Assembly (NCBI GenBank): GCA_015067795.1
Contig: SVLU01000009.1
Span: forward strand, 1-64,000
Length of the DNA stretch: 64,000 nucleotides
Direction of reading: 5' to 3'
From: Oscillospiraceae bacterium
GTDB taxonomy: Bacteria > Bacillota > Clostridia > Oscillospirales > Oscillospiraceae
Shown one piece after another: positions 35,739-44,817 of the stretch. How positions within the stretch are numbered: the first letter of the stretch is position 1; the number at the start of each line of letters is the position of its first letter. The notes under the pieces are model-generated. The model had not been told where the DNA came from, did not search any database, and saw nothing but the letters and a program-made list of their open reading frames with translations. The position numbers and the translations under genes are program-made.

Positions 35739-37764
35739 GATACTTGCCCCTGCCGGTGGTAAGGAACAGCTTATCGCCGCTGTCCGATGCGGTGCCGATG
35801 CTGTTTACCTTGGCACAGGCAGCTTTAATGCAAGAAGAAATGCTGAAAATTTTGCGGGAGATGGTCTTACGGAGGCCGTCTCCTATTGCCATGGACGTGG
35901 TACGCAGGTACACGTTACCTTGAATACCTTGGTCTATGATAATGAGCTAATTAGTCTGGAACGTGACCTTGACAGAATTGCGGAAGCAGGTGTTGATGCT
36001 GTCATAATTCAGGACCTTGCGGTTTTAAGACTTGTAGAGAAAAAGTATCCTACGTTAAAAAGACACGCTTCAACCCAGATGACCATTCACAATACCGATG
36101 GGGCAAGACTCATGCGTGATATGGGTCTTGACAGGGTGGTGCTGTCAAGAGAGCTGAGCCTAAAGGAAATTGAAAAGATATGCTCCTCTGTGGATATTGA
36201 AACTGAGGTTTTTGTCCATGGTGCACTGTGCATGAGCTGTTCAGGTGCTTGTTATTTATCCTCAATGCTGGGCGGCAGAAGCGGTAACCGCGGACTTTGT
36301 GCTCAGCCTTGCAGACTGGATTTCAGAAGCGGTAAAAGGGAATACGCCCTTTCCTTAAAGGATATGTCCCACATTAAATATCTGCCTGAACTTGCTAATA
36401 TGGGTGTCTGCTCCTTCAAAATTGAAGGCAGAATGAAACGACCTGAATACGTTGCAGCCGCTGTAACAGCCTGCAAGAAAGCCGCTATGGGTGAGGAATA
36501 CGACCTTGACTCCCTGCAGGCGGTATTTTCCAGAAGCGGCTTTACCGATGGCTATGCTTTGGGAAAAAGAAATTTGGATATGTTCGGTTACAGACGCCAT
36601 GAGGACGTAAAAGCGGCAACAGGTGTTTTAGGTGAACTGGCAGGCTTGTACAAAAAAGAACGTCAGTCTGTACCTGTTGATTGCAAATTAGAGCTTGGAA
36701 CGAACAGACCATCGGTGCTTACGGTTTCTGATGGTATGAATACAGTAGTTTCCCGGGGTAGTGTCCCGCAAATAGCAAAAAATCGCCCCACGGATGCAGA
36801 GTCTGCTAAAATCGCAATAGCCAAAACAGGCGGCACGCCATTTTATCTTAACAGCTTCGAAGCTGAAATTGAATCCGGACTTATGCTCCCAATGGCTGAA
36901 CTCAACAGCCTCAGACGTGAAGCGTTAGATGACCTGCTCACAATTCGTGAGACAACTATTCCACATATTGCAGCCGATTACAGCTTTCCAGAATTAGCTC
37001 GCCATGATGCAAAGGAAGTTAAAATTCGTGCGAGATTTGATAAAGCTTCACAGATTCCTGATGATGTGGTTTTTGATAAAATCATCGTGCCTGCTTTTGA
37101 GATATTCCAAAATACAGACCTTATCGAAAAGTACGGCGATAGGCTTATATGTGAACTGCCGTCACTGCTGTTTCCTGAATTTGAAGATAGTTTTGCGGAA
37201 AAGCTGAAAATAGCGGTAAAATTAGGCTTAAAAGCTGTAATTACCGACAATTTGTACGGTGTTAAGCTTGCAAAAGAGCTTGGCTTGGAAATACATGGTG
37301 GTCATGGTTTAAATATTGTAAATTCCCAAAGTGCCGATGTGTTTACCAAAATGGGACTAACTGACATCACCCTTTCATGGGAAATGCAGATGAAGCGAAT
37401 TGGGGCTATAGGCGGCGAAATTCCACGAGGTATCATAGCTTACGGCAGACTGCCTCTCATGCGTTTCCGTCCCTGTCCTGCCCAAGGGACTAAGGGCTGC
37501 TCCGGCTGTGACGGTAAGAAATTCCTTAAGGACAGAAAGGGAATAGAATTCCCGATTCGCTGTCAAAACAGGATGTATTCCTCACTTTTAAACTCCCTGC
37601 CTCTGATTTTAGACCCTAATAAGATAAACAATGTGGATTTCATTACTCTGTATTTTACCATCGAAAATAAGAGTGAGTGCAGACATATCATCAATGCCTA
37701 TAATGATGGCGAAAAGCTGGATGAACAGCATACAAATGGGCTGTATTTTAGGGAGATTATGTAA
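35725..37764 (+). CDS. U32 family protein with C-terminal DUF3656-type region
   Basis: This 679-aa U32 protein begins MNRIEILAPAGGKEQLIAAV and has SCSGACYLSSMLGGRSGNRG plus LCAQPCR and KIEGRMKRPEYVAAAVTACKKA. A long C-terminal region has further cysteines (CPAQGTKGCSGC). Its size and layout match the RlhA-like branch, which hydroxylates C2501 of E. coli 23S rRNA. A tRNA or rRNA hydroxylation role is inferred. The ATG at 35725 is preceded by AAAGTGGA. Confidence 0.85.
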   Translation: MNRIEILAPAGGKEQLIAAVRCGADAVYLGTGSFNARRNAENFAGDGLTEAVSYCHGRGTQVHVTLNTLVYDNELISLERDLDRIAEAGVDAVIIQDLAVLRLVEKKYPTLKRHASTQMTIHNTDGARLMRDMGLDRVVLSRELSLKEIEKICSSVDIETEVFVHGALCMSCSGACYLSSMLGGRSGNRGLCAQPCRLDFRSGKREYALSLKDMSHIKYLPELANMGVCSFKIEGRMKRPEYVAAAVTACKKAAMGEEYDLDSLQAVFSRSGFTDGYALGKRNLDMFGYRRHEDVKAATGVLGELAGLYKKERQSVPVDCKLELGTNRPSVLTVSDGMNTVVSRGSVPQIAKNRPTDAESAKIAIAKTGGTPFYLNSFEAEIESGLMLPMAELNSLRREALDDLLTIRETTIPHIAADYSFPELARHDAKEVKIRARFDKASQIPDDVVFDKIIVPAFEIFQNTDLIEKYGDRLICELPSLLFPEFEDSFAEKLKIAVKLGLKAVITDNLYGVKLAKELGLEIHGGHGLNIVNSQSADVFTKMGLTDITLSWEMQMKRIGAIGGEIPRGIIAYGRLPLMRFRPCPAQGTKGCSGCDGKKFLKDRKGIEFPIRCQNRMYSSLLNSLPLILDPNKINNVDFITLYFTIENKSECRHIINAYNDGEKLDEQHTNGLYFREIM

Positions 37765-37843
37765 ACTATCTGTCCGCGTGAACTAACCGGCACTTTGTGG
37801 GGGTTGAGTTTGTCCAAATAGTTATAGTTTGCATTGAACTAAT

Positions 37844-37994
37844 GGCTCCCTCTGATGAGAGAGCTGTCAGCCGTAAGGCTGACTGAGGGAGAGAAAATAT
37901 AAAATTAATGACATTTTTGTTCAAATAATAAACTTTTTATAATCTCTCCCTCCGTCACGGCTTACGCCGTGCCACCTCCCTCGTCAGAGGGAGG
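37844..37994. repeat. Composite palindromic repeat between convergent genes
   Basis: The left half GGCTCCCTCTGATGAGAGAG plus GTCAGCC/GGCTGAC, and the right half TCTCTCCCTCCGTC plus CACGGC/GCCGTG and CCTCCCTC/GAGGGAGG, are in opposite orientation around an A/T-rich centre. The right edge runs into the coding region of the SpoVB-like gene and supplies its stop codon. Confidence 0.8.
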
Positions 37995-39516
37995 TTTGTT
38001 TTACAGTTTGCAACCGGCGTTTTACGCCGGTTTTGCTTTTTCCACCTGTAGGTAAAAGAAACAGCACCATACAGTAGGCGGAAAGGGACATGATGATATG
38101 GAGGACAAGAGTTATAGCCGAAGTATGTACAGGGGGAGCGAACAGGGAAGTGAGTATTACGGAGCCTAAGGCGGCGATAATTGGACGTAAAAATGCGGAA
38201 ATTGGAATGTGGAAATGAGATACCTTTTTAAGACGTCTGATGCTGAAAAAGAAGTTAAACAGCTCAGAAAAGTACAGAATGAAAATATATCCAAAGACGG
38301 CGTATTTTGGGAGCAGGAAAATGACAAGGACTAAGCTCATAAGGGCATCGGAGATGTTATACTTCATGACGTACATATGCTGACCTAAGCCTCGGAGCAT
38401 ACCGTCTGTAACGGAGTCCATGTACATAAAGGGCATAAGCAGGCTCATAATGCGGATATAATGGCCAACGTCAAGGCTTGAATAGATTATCTGACCCAGT
38501 TCATCCGAAAAGAAGAAAAGTACACTTGTAACGCCGATGGAAAATATCAGGCATTTAGAAAGAAGATCGCTGACAAGTTTTGTGATATGGGACTGTCTGC
38601 CCGCAACCTGAGCTGAGGTAAGCTCGGGGAGAAGTGTATCGGCAAGGGCATAGAAAAGGGCAGAGGGGAAGGTTATTATGGGGAAGACCATGCCGTCTAT
38701 TGTGCCGTAGTCGGCAAGGGCTTTTTCGCTGGATGCTCCTGATTTTTCAAAGCCTCGTGGAATAAGCAGATTTTGAGCTGTGGTGAGGGCTGTACGGGTA
38801 TAGGCGGAGACGGCAAGGGGTGCGGCAATACCAAACATACGTTTTGTCAGACATTTTCCCTCACCTGTGCCGCTTAAATGAGTTTTTTTATCGTGGAGAT
38901 AAAGAACATAGTGGAGTAAAAAAGAGACACATTCACCTGCCACATTGCCTGTAACGATAGCGGCACAGGCGTGTTCAATATCATTTGGAGCAACCATATC
39001 GAGAAGAATGACGATGATACTGATACGGACAAGCTGTTCGGCAATGGAAACGACGGCGGTTTTTATAACCCTCCCCACTGCTGTGAAGTAGCCTGACAAC
39101 ACCGAGGAAAGAGACATAAAGGGCAGGCACAGGGCTAAAATGCGTAGAGAAGCCACGGTTTCGCTTCTTCCGATTATAGTCCGTCCGATAAAACCGGCAC
39201 CAAAGTAAAGACAAACAAGAACTAAAGTGCCGAAAAAGCCTGCGTACATCATACAGCGTTTAAGGGCTTTTATTGCCCCCTGATAGTGATGTGCCCCTAA
39301 TTCCTCGCTGACTAATCGGGTGGTGGCAAAGCGTATGCCGGAAATCGCAACGGTGGCGGCAAACATACTGACCGACCCAATAAGCTGGAATAGCCCTAAG
39401 CCGTCAGCACCAATGCGTTTTGATACCCAAACCTGAAATATAAGCCCCACAACACGCATGAAAAGGGAAGCCATTGTGAGAAGTATTGTGTTTTTTATAA
39501 TGGTTTTGCTTAGCAT
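37984..39516 (-). CDS. SpoVB/MurJ-like polysaccharide flippase (MOP superfamily)
   Basis: The 510-aa protein has about fourteen membrane helices and the N-terminal pattern KNTILLTMASLFMRVVGLIF plus SKRIGADGLGLFQL, typical of SpoVB and related oligosaccharide-lipid flippases. SpoVB acts in spore cortex peptidoglycan synthesis. Clostridia carry several paralogues, so the exact substrate is uncertain. The last residues (QTSL) are encoded by a repeat element. Its ribosome site GGAGG lies in the arm of a long hairpin. Confidence 0.87.
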   Translation of the reverse strand: MLSKTIIKNTILLTMASLFMRVVGLIFQVWVSKRIGADGLGLFQLIGSVSMFAATVAISGIRFATTRLVSEELGAHHYQGAIKALKRCMMYAGFFGTLVLVCLYFGAGFIGRTIIGRSETVASLRILALCLPFMSLSSVLSGYFTAVGRVIKTAVVSIAEQLVRISIIVILLDMVAPNDIEHACAAIVTGNVAGECVSFLLHYVLYLHDKKTHLSGTGEGKCLTKRMFGIAAPLAVSAYTRTALTTAQNLLIPRGFEKSGASSEKALADYGTIDGMVFPIITFPSALFYALADTLLPELTSAQVAGRQSHITKLVSDLLSKCLIFSIGVTSVLFFFSDELGQIIYSSLDVGHYIRIMSLLMPFMYMDSVTDGMLRGLGQHMYVMKYNISDALMSLVLVIFLLPKYAVFGYIFILYFSELFNFFFSIRRLKKVSHFHIPISAFLRPIIAALGSVILTSLFAPPVHTSAITLVLHIIMSLSAYCMVLFLLPTGGKSKTGVKRRLQTVKQTSL

Positions 39517-39524
39517 AAAAATAA

Positions 39525-39562
39525 CCTCCGGGATGCATAACTAATTATATGCATCCCGGAGG
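39525..39562 (-). promoter_or_regulatory. 15-bp hairpin covering the SpoVB-like ribosome site
   Basis: CCTCCGGGATGCATA and TATGCATCCCGGAGG form a perfect 15-bp stem with an 8-nt loop. On the minus strand the 3' arm ends in the CGGAGG ribosome site, followed by TTATTTTT and the ATG. It can act as a terminator of the pro operon and would hide the ribosome site in any readthrough transcript. Confidence 0.8.
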
Positions 39563-39587
39563 TGTTTAATTTGATTAATTGTGTTTA

Positions 39588-39642
39588 CCCTCTCAGTTAG
39601 CTACGCTGACAGCTCTCCCAAAGTGAGAGCCAAGGGGTGCGG
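39588..39642. repeat. Short intergenic repeat near the proC end
   Basis: CCCTCTCAGTTAGCTACGCT, then GACAGCTCTCCCAAAGTGAG and AGCCAAGGGG belong to the same modular family as 24994-25099. Small stems CTCTC/GAGAG and CCCTC...GGGG are present. Confidence 0.6.
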
Positions 39643-39646
39643 ATGA

Positions 39647-40453
39647 TTATTTCCCCAGCTCTAAAGTACGTTCATAAGCTCCGATAACAGCATCCATAGC
39701 CGCCCCTCTGAAGCCGTTTTCTTCTAAAGCTCTGACACCGGCGATTGTTGTACCGCCCGGGCTGCAGACCTTATCCTTAAGAAGCCCCGGATGGTCGCCT
39801 GTTTCCAGTACCATTTTAGCGGAGCCCATAAGTGTTTGGGCGGCATAGGTGAGAGCCTGCTGTCTTGGCAGACCGCAGGATACTGCACCGTCAGCAAGGG
39901 CTTCCATGAAAATGTAAGCGTAAGCCGGACCACAGCCGGAAAGAGCACTTGCGGCGTCGATGAGCCTTTCGTCTATTTCATCAAAGCGTCCTGCACAGAG
40001 CATGATGGCGAGGAACTTTGAAACAGCGGCATCTGTTACGTTTTTGGAGGTGGTGTAGAGTATCATACCTTCACCGACCTGTACGGCGGTATTTGGCATA
40101 ATACGGATAATAGGAAAATCAGAGCCTAAGTAATCCTGAAGCTTTTCGATACTGAGTCCTGCCGCCATTGATACAAGTGTAAATGGAGTTTTGCGTTCCT
40201 TAAGAGTGTCGCTTATTTCATCGCAAACCAATGGCATTACCTGTGGCTTTACACCAAGGAAAATATATTCACATTCCTCTGCGATAGTGACAGAGTCCTC
40301 GGAAGAACAGCCATATTTATCGCAAATATCGCTTAATAATTGCTCATTCTTTTCGCTTACCGCGATGTCAGCAGGTGTAACTACACCTAAAGCCGCCTGT
40401 AGTAAAGCACCGCCCATGTTGCCACATCCAATAAAACCTAATTTGTAACCCAT
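39647..40453 (-). CDS. proC: Pyrroline-5-carboxylate reductase
   Basis: This 268-aa enzyme has the N-terminal NAD(P)-binding GFIGCGNMGGALL, MPNTAVQVGEGM and the C-terminal signature QTLMGSAKMVLETGDHPGLL...KVCSPGGTTIAGV. It reduces pyrroline-5-carboxylate to proline. It is the last gene of the nth-proB-proA-proC run, 15 nt after proA. Confidence 0.96.
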   Translation of the reverse strand: MGYKLGFIGCGNMGGALLQAALGVVTPADIAVSEKNEQLLSDICDKYGCSSEDSVTIAEECEYIFLGVKPQVMPLVCDEISDTLKERKTPFTLVSMAAGLSIEKLQDYLGSDFPIIRIMPNTAVQVGEGMILYTTSKNVTDAAVSKFLAIMLCAGRFDEIDERLIDAASALSGCGPAYAYIFMEALADGAVSCGLPRQQALTYAAQTLMGSAKMVLETGDHPGLLKDKVCSPGGTTIAGVRALEENGFRGAAMDAVIGAYERTLELGK

Positions 40454-40468
40454 TTTGTTTCCTCTTTT

Positions 40469-41698
40469 CTAACGAATATGACCCGAGCCTCTTACCACAT
40501 ACTTGTAGGTGGTAAGCTCTTCAAGACCAAGTGGACCTCTTGCGTGGAGCTTCTGAGTGGAGATACCCATTTCACAGCCAAGACCGAACTCACCGCCATC
40601 GGTGAAGCGGGTGGAGGCGTTTACATATACAGCCGCACTGTCCACCTGCATGATGAATGTATTGGCATTTTCGGTTGTTTCAGTTACGATGCAATCGCTG
40701 TGATGGGTGGAGTGCTTCTGAATATGCTCAATAGCTTCGTTAACATCGGAAACGACCTTTACGGCCAAAATGTAATCCAAAAATTCTGTATCGAAGTCCT
40801 TTTCACCAGCAGGTGTGCCGTCAATAATTTCAGCAGCCTTCTCGTCAAGACGAAGCTCTACATTCGTAAGACGAGCTTTCAGCATTGGAAGGAACGTTGG
40901 AGCTATCTTTTCGTTTACGACGCAGACTTCAGCCGCATTGCAAACGGATGGACGACTGGTTTTTGCATTTTCAATGATATTAAGAGCCTTATCCAAATCG
41001 GCGGTATCGTCAATATAGATGTGGCAAATACCTGTACCTGTCTGGATGCAGGGGACAAGGGCATTTTCAACGCAGGCGTTAATAAGTCCCGCACCGCCAC
41101 GAGGGATGAGAAGATCAACATATCCCACACCACGCATAAGCTCATAGGAGCTTTGGCGGGTGGTGTCGCTTACAAGATTAATAAGCTCTGCGGGGAGACC
41201 GGCACGAACTAAACCTGTCTGCATTGCTTTAACAATAGCACTTGAGGAATTATAAGCCTCCTTGCCGCCTCTGAGAATACAAGCACTGCCGGATTTAAGA
41301 GCCAAAGCGGAAGCGTCGGAAGTGACATTTGGACGGCTTTCGTAGATTATTGCGATAACGCCCATAGGAACCGCCATCTTTTCAATGACAAGACCGTTTG
41401 GACGAGTGATGGTTCCGTGAATTTTGCCAACAGGGTCAGGAAGTTTGACAACCTGACGAATACCCTCAGCCATATCAGCGATACGCTTTTCCGAAAGAGA
41501 AAGGCGGTCTATCATAACGTCGGAGATGATGCCTCTGGAGGCTTCAACGTCAACAGCATTTGCGGCTAAGATTTTGTCAGTTTGAGCTACAAGCTCCTGT
41601 GCCATGTATTCAAGGGCGAGATTTTTCTGCTCTGTGGTAACGCCGGCTAAAACCGGAGATACCCTTTTAGCTGTCTGCATTATTTCAAGAGTGGTCAT
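40469..41698 (-). CDS. proA: Gamma-glutamyl phosphate reductase
   Basis: The 409-aa ALDH-superfamily enzyme has [32 protein letters not shown] and the catalytic Cys in [13 protein letters not shown]. The C-terminal [21 protein letters not shown] motif is the ProA signature. It reduces gamma-glutamyl phosphate to glutamate semialdehyde. It follows proB by 3 nt. Confidence 0.97.
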   Translation of the reverse strand: MTTLEIMQTAKRVSPVLAGVTTEQKNLALEYMAQELVAQTDKILAANAVDVEASRGIISDVMIDRLSLSEKRIADMAEGIRQVVKLPDPVGKIHGTITRPNGLVIEKMAVPMGVIAIIYESRPNVTSDASALALKSGSACILRGGKEAYNSSSAIVKAMQTGLVRAGLPAELINLVSDTTRQSSYELMRGVGYVDLLIPRGGAGLINACVENALVPCIQTGTGICHIYIDDTADLDKALNIIENAKTSRPSVCNAAEVCVVNEKIAPTFLPMLKARLTNVELRLDEKAAEIIDGTPAGEKDFDTEFLDYILAVKVVSDVNEAIEHIQKHSTHHSDCIVTETTENANTFIMQVDSAAVYVNASTRFTDGGEFGLGCEMGISTQKLHARGPLGLEELTTYKYVVRGSGHIR

Positions 41699-41701
41699 AT
41701 T

Positions 41702-42472
41702 TTAACTCCTTTTTCCGTAAAAACGTGTACCTACCTGTTTGCCGTCTATAATATCATAAAGGACATAAGGGTCCTTACCGTTTGCAATTATCATATCACA
41801 GCTGGCTTCCGTTGCTATCTCAGCGGCGTGAAGCTTTGTTGCCATACCGCCTGTGCCAAGACTTGAACCAATACCACCGCCTAAAGACATTATCCTTGGA
41901 GTAAGCTCATATACGCATGGTACAAGAGAAGCATTTGGGTCTGTGTGCGGATCAGAGGTATAAAGACCGTCAATGTCAGAGAGAAGAATAAGAAGCTCGG
42001 CAGCCGCTGATGCAGCTACAATAGCGGCAAGAGTATCGTTATCACCGATGGCAATTTCTTCCGTTGCGATGGTGTCGTTTTCGTTGATTATGGGCAGAGC
42101 ATTAAATTCCAGAAGTTGATTTAAGGTATTGATAAAATTCTGCTTTTTTTCATCCTGGGCAATGTCGCTTTTTGTTACTAAAATCTGACCTACAATGTGG
42201 TTGTATTCAGAAAACTGCTTATCGTATGTATACATCAGCTCACATTGACCAATAGCCGCCGCAGCCTGTTTTGCCGCCATCTGAGAAGGTCGCTCCTTCA
42301 AAGACAGCTTGCCAACGCCCATGCCGATAGCACCGGAGGAAACGAGAATGACCTCATGACCGGCGTTTTTAATATCGCTGAGGACCTTGCAAAGATCCTC
42401 CATGTGGCGTATGTTCAGATGTCCCGATGGATGGGCAAGGGTGGATGTTCCGACTTTTACGACGATTCGCAT
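41702..42472 (-). CDS. proB: Glutamate 5-kinase (short form, no PUA domain)
   Basis: This 256-aa amino-acid kinase has VVKVGTSTLAHP, LVSSGAIGMG, INENDTI and GDNDTLAAIVA motifs, and GGIGSSLGTGGMATKLHAAEIA near the end. It lacks the C-terminal PUA domain of E. coli ProB, as in many short-form enzymes. It catalyses the first, usually proline-inhibited, step of proline synthesis. It lies 12 nt after nth. Confidence 0.96.
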   Translation of the reverse strand: MRIVVKVGTSTLAHPSGHLNIRHMEDLCKVLSDIKNAGHEVILVSSGAIGMGVGKLSLKERPSQMAAKQAAAAIGQCELMYTYDKQFSEYNHIVGQILVTKSDIAQDEKKQNFINTLNQLLEFNALPIINENDTIATEEIAIGDNDTLAAIVAASAAAELLILLSDIDGLYTSDPHTDPNASLVPCVYELTPRIMSLGGGIGSSLGTGGMATKLHAAEIATEASCDMIIANGKDPYVLYDIIDGKQVGTRFYGKRS

Positions 42473-42484
42473 TTGATTTTTCTC

Positions 42485-43114
42485 CTAATCTATATTTTTG
42501 CCGTGATCACAATGCTCTTTTATAGAGCATATTTCGCATTTTGGCGACCTTGCATTACATACGGCTCTGCCGTGGAGTACCATTCTGTGGCAGAAGTCAG
42601 ATGACTTGTCAGGCGGTAAAAGTTGCCTTAACGCCATTTCTATCTTGACAGGGTCCTTTGTTGCGACAAGTCCTATTCGGTTTGTCAGGCGAATACAATG
42701 GGTGTCAACCACAACAGAGGAGGGCACGTTGAACACATCACCTAAAATAAGGTTGGCGGTTTTTCTGCCAACTCCCGGGAGTTTTAACAGGTCATCCATG
42801 TTGTCAGGTACTTTTCCGTTAAAATCAGTTAATATCATTTTAGCGGAGTTTATAATATCGCGAGCCTTTGTGTGATAGAATCCGCAGGAGCGGATAAGCT
42901 CTTCAACATCCTTTACTTCCGCATCAGCAAAGGCTTCAAGGGTGGGGTATTTCTCATAAAGAGCCGGGGTCACCATATTGACACGGGCATCAGTACACTG
43001 AGCCGCCAAACGCACTGAGAATAACAGCTCATAGTCCTTGTCATATTCAAGGGAGCAGAGTGCATCGGGATAGTCAGCTTCCAAAAGCTCTATGATTTTG
43101 TCAATGTCGTGCAT
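42485..43114 (-). CDS. nth: Endonuclease III
   Basis: The 209-aa DNA glycosylase/AP lyase has the helix-hairpin-helix LPGVGRKTANLILGD with the catalytic Lys, the catalytic Asp in VVVDTHCIRLTNR, and a C-terminal [4Fe-4S] motif C-x6-C-x2-C-x5-C (CNARSPKCEICSIKEHC). It removes oxidised pyrimidines. RBS AAAGGAAG precedes the ATG. It heads the proline operon and shares its promoter. Confidence 0.96.
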   Translation of the reverse strand: MHDIDKIIELLEADYPDALCSLEYDKDYELLFSVRLAAQCTDARVNMVTPALYEKYPTLEAFADAEVKDVEELIRSCGFYHTKARDIINSAKMILTDFNGKVPDNMDDLLKLPGVGRKTANLILGDVFNVPSSVVVDTHCIRLTNRIGLVATKDPVKIEMALRQLLPPDKSSDFCHRMVLHGRAVCNARSPKCEICSIKEHCDHGKNID

Positions 43115-43150
43115 AGCTCATACTTCCTTTCGTTATATTTTTACTTTTAC

Positions 43151-43178
43151 AGTATAACACATTAAATTTTAATTTCAA
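43151..43178 (-). promoter_or_regulatory. Promoter of the nth-proBAC operon
   Basis: On the minus strand TTGAAA (43178-43173) and TATACT (43156-43151) are separated by 16 nt, about 37 nt before the nth start. Confidence 0.65.
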
Positions 43179-43242
43179 TCATTGAAATAGGGGAGGGAGT
43201 TGTATATAATTGTTAGGGTGTTTTAGTGTTGAATGAATGCTT

Positions 43243-43311
43243 GTAGGGAAGGCAGCCCTCTGCCTTCCAACAAAAATCAGATAACGGAAGGCAGAGGGCT
43301 GCCTTCCCTAC
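43243..43311. repeat. Perfect 26-bp inverted repeat
   Basis: The arms 43243-43268 (GTAGGGAAGGCAGCCCTCTG...) and 43286-43311 are perfect reverse complements around a 17-nt loop. Ends GTAGGG/CCCTAC resemble those of the element at 15925-15991. It stands between the divergent nth and rarA genes, with no T-tract on either side. Confidence 0.85.
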
Positions 43312-43370
43312 ATTGACATTTAGTGGTAAAAGTAAGATAATAATTATAAATATGAAAGGCAGGTGGCAGA

Positions 43371-44636
43371 ATGTACAGACCGCTGGCTGATGAGATAAGA
43401 CCTGTAACTCTTGACGATGTGGTTGGTCAGAAGCATATATTAAGTGCAAACGGTGTTCTCAGGAGAATTGTCAATAACGGCAGTATTCCAAACATGATAT
43501 TCTACGGCCCTTCCGGAATCGGTAAGACTACGGTGGCTGAGATAATCGCAAAAAGCTCCGGGAAGGTGTTTTACAGACTGAATGCCACAACTGCCGGTAT
43601 AAGCGATATTAAAGCCATCATTGGTGAGCTGGACACCTTCATGGCACCAAACGGTGTTCTTTTATACCTGGATGAAATTCAGTATTTCAATAAAAAGCAG
43701 CAGCAGTCTCTTCTTGAATTCATGGAGGATGGCAGGCTGACTGTTATTGCATCCACAACGGAAAATCCATATTTTTACGTGTATAATGCTGTTTTAAGCC
43801 GCAGCACGGTTTTTGAATTCAAGGCTTTGCAGGCTGAGGACATTGAAATTTCCGTAAGACGAGGTATTAAGTTTTTAGAAAACCGTGAGCAGATAGTTGC
43901 AGACCTTGAAGAAGGTGTGGTAAAGCACATAAGCCATGCCTGCGGTGGTGACGTGCGAAAGGCTTTGAATACCGTTGAGCTTCTGTTTTATGCAGGAGAG
44001 CGTAAGGACGGTCACATAAGTATTACTTTAGCGGATGCGGAAGCACTGTCCCAGAAAAGCGGTATGCGGTATGATAAGGATGGCGACAGCCATTATGACC
44101 TTCTCTCAGCCCTGCAGAAGTCTATCAGAGGCTCTGACCCTGATGCGGCTTTACACTATCTGGGAAGGCTTTTAGAGGCCGGAGATATGATAAGTCCATG
44201 CCGCAGGCTTATGGTAATAGCCTGTGAGGATATTGGTCTTGCTTATCCCAATGCCATCACAATTACAAAATCCTGTATAGATGCGGCTATGATGCTGGGA
44301 CTTCCAGAAGCACGTATCCCTTTAGCTGATGCGGCGGTGCTTCTTGCCACAGCACCTAAGTCCAATTCCGCATACATGGGAATAAACAAAGCTATGGCTG
44401 ATATTAAAAACGGAGTAAGCGGCGAGATACCCCGTCAGCTTCAGAATGTCCATGCTGATACAACAGGCTCGGGAATAAAACAGAATTATAAATATCCCCA
44501 CGATTACCCCAATCACTATGTTAAACAGCAGTATTTGCCCGATGTTATAAAAGACGTAGTTTACTACGAATACGGTGACAACAAGAGCGAAAAAGCAGCA
44601 CAGGCTTATTGGGAGGGAATCAAAAATGGACGTTAG
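43371..44636 (+). CDS. rarA: Replication-associated recombination protein A
   Basis: This 421-aa AAA+ ATPase of the RarA/MgsA/WRNIP1 family has LADEIRPVTLDDVVGQKHIL, Walker A YGPSGIGKTTVAEIIA, Walker B LYLDEIQYFNKKQQQSLLEFMEDG and C-terminal tetramerisation motifs (RLMVIACEDIGLAYPNA). It acts at stalled replication forks. The next gene starts inside its last codons. Confidence 0.95.
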   Translation: MYRPLADEIRPVTLDDVVGQKHILSANGVLRRIVNNGSIPNMIFYGPSGIGKTTVAEIIAKSSGKVFYRLNATTAGISDIKAIIGELDTFMAPNGVLLYLDEIQYFNKKQQQSLLEFMEDGRLTVIASTTENPYFYVYNAVLSRSTVFEFKALQAEDIEISVRRGIKFLENREQIVADLEEGVVKHISHACGGDVRKALNTVELLFYAGERKDGHISITLADAEALSQKSGMRYDKDGDSHYDLLSALQKSIRGSDPDAALHYLGRLLEAGDMISPCRRLMVIACEDIGLAYPNAITITKSCIDAAMMLGLPEARIPLADAAVLLATAPKSNSAYMGINKAMADIKNGVSGEIPRQLQNVHADTTGSGIKQNYKYPHDYPNHYVKQQYLPDVIKDVVYYEYGDNKSEKAAQAYWEGIKNGR

Positions 44637-44817
44637 AGTAGGGGATATCCTCATAATGAAAAAGCAGCACCCCTGCGGTTCAAGCCAATGGAGGGTACTG
44701 CGAATTGGTGCTGATTTTAAAATGAAATGTCTGGGATGTTCCCATGAGGTTATGAGTCCCAGAAGCAAAATAGAAAAGAATATTAAAAAAATTCAACGGG
44801 AGGAAGCCCATGAATAA
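44626..44817 (+). CDS. DUF951 family protein
   Basis: The 63-aa protein matches DUF951: VGDILIMKKQHPCGSSQWRV and LRIGADFKMKCLGCSHEVM. A Cys pair (KCLGC) and the HPCG Cys may bind metal. DUF951 genes are widespread in Firmicutes, often near ychF or parB, and are of unknown function. The ATG at 44626 is preceded by GGGAGGG and overlaps the rarA end by 11 nt. Confidence 0.9.
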   Translation: MDVRVGDILIMKKQHPCGSSQWRVLRIGADFKMKCLGCSHEVMSPRSKIEKNIKKIQREEAHE

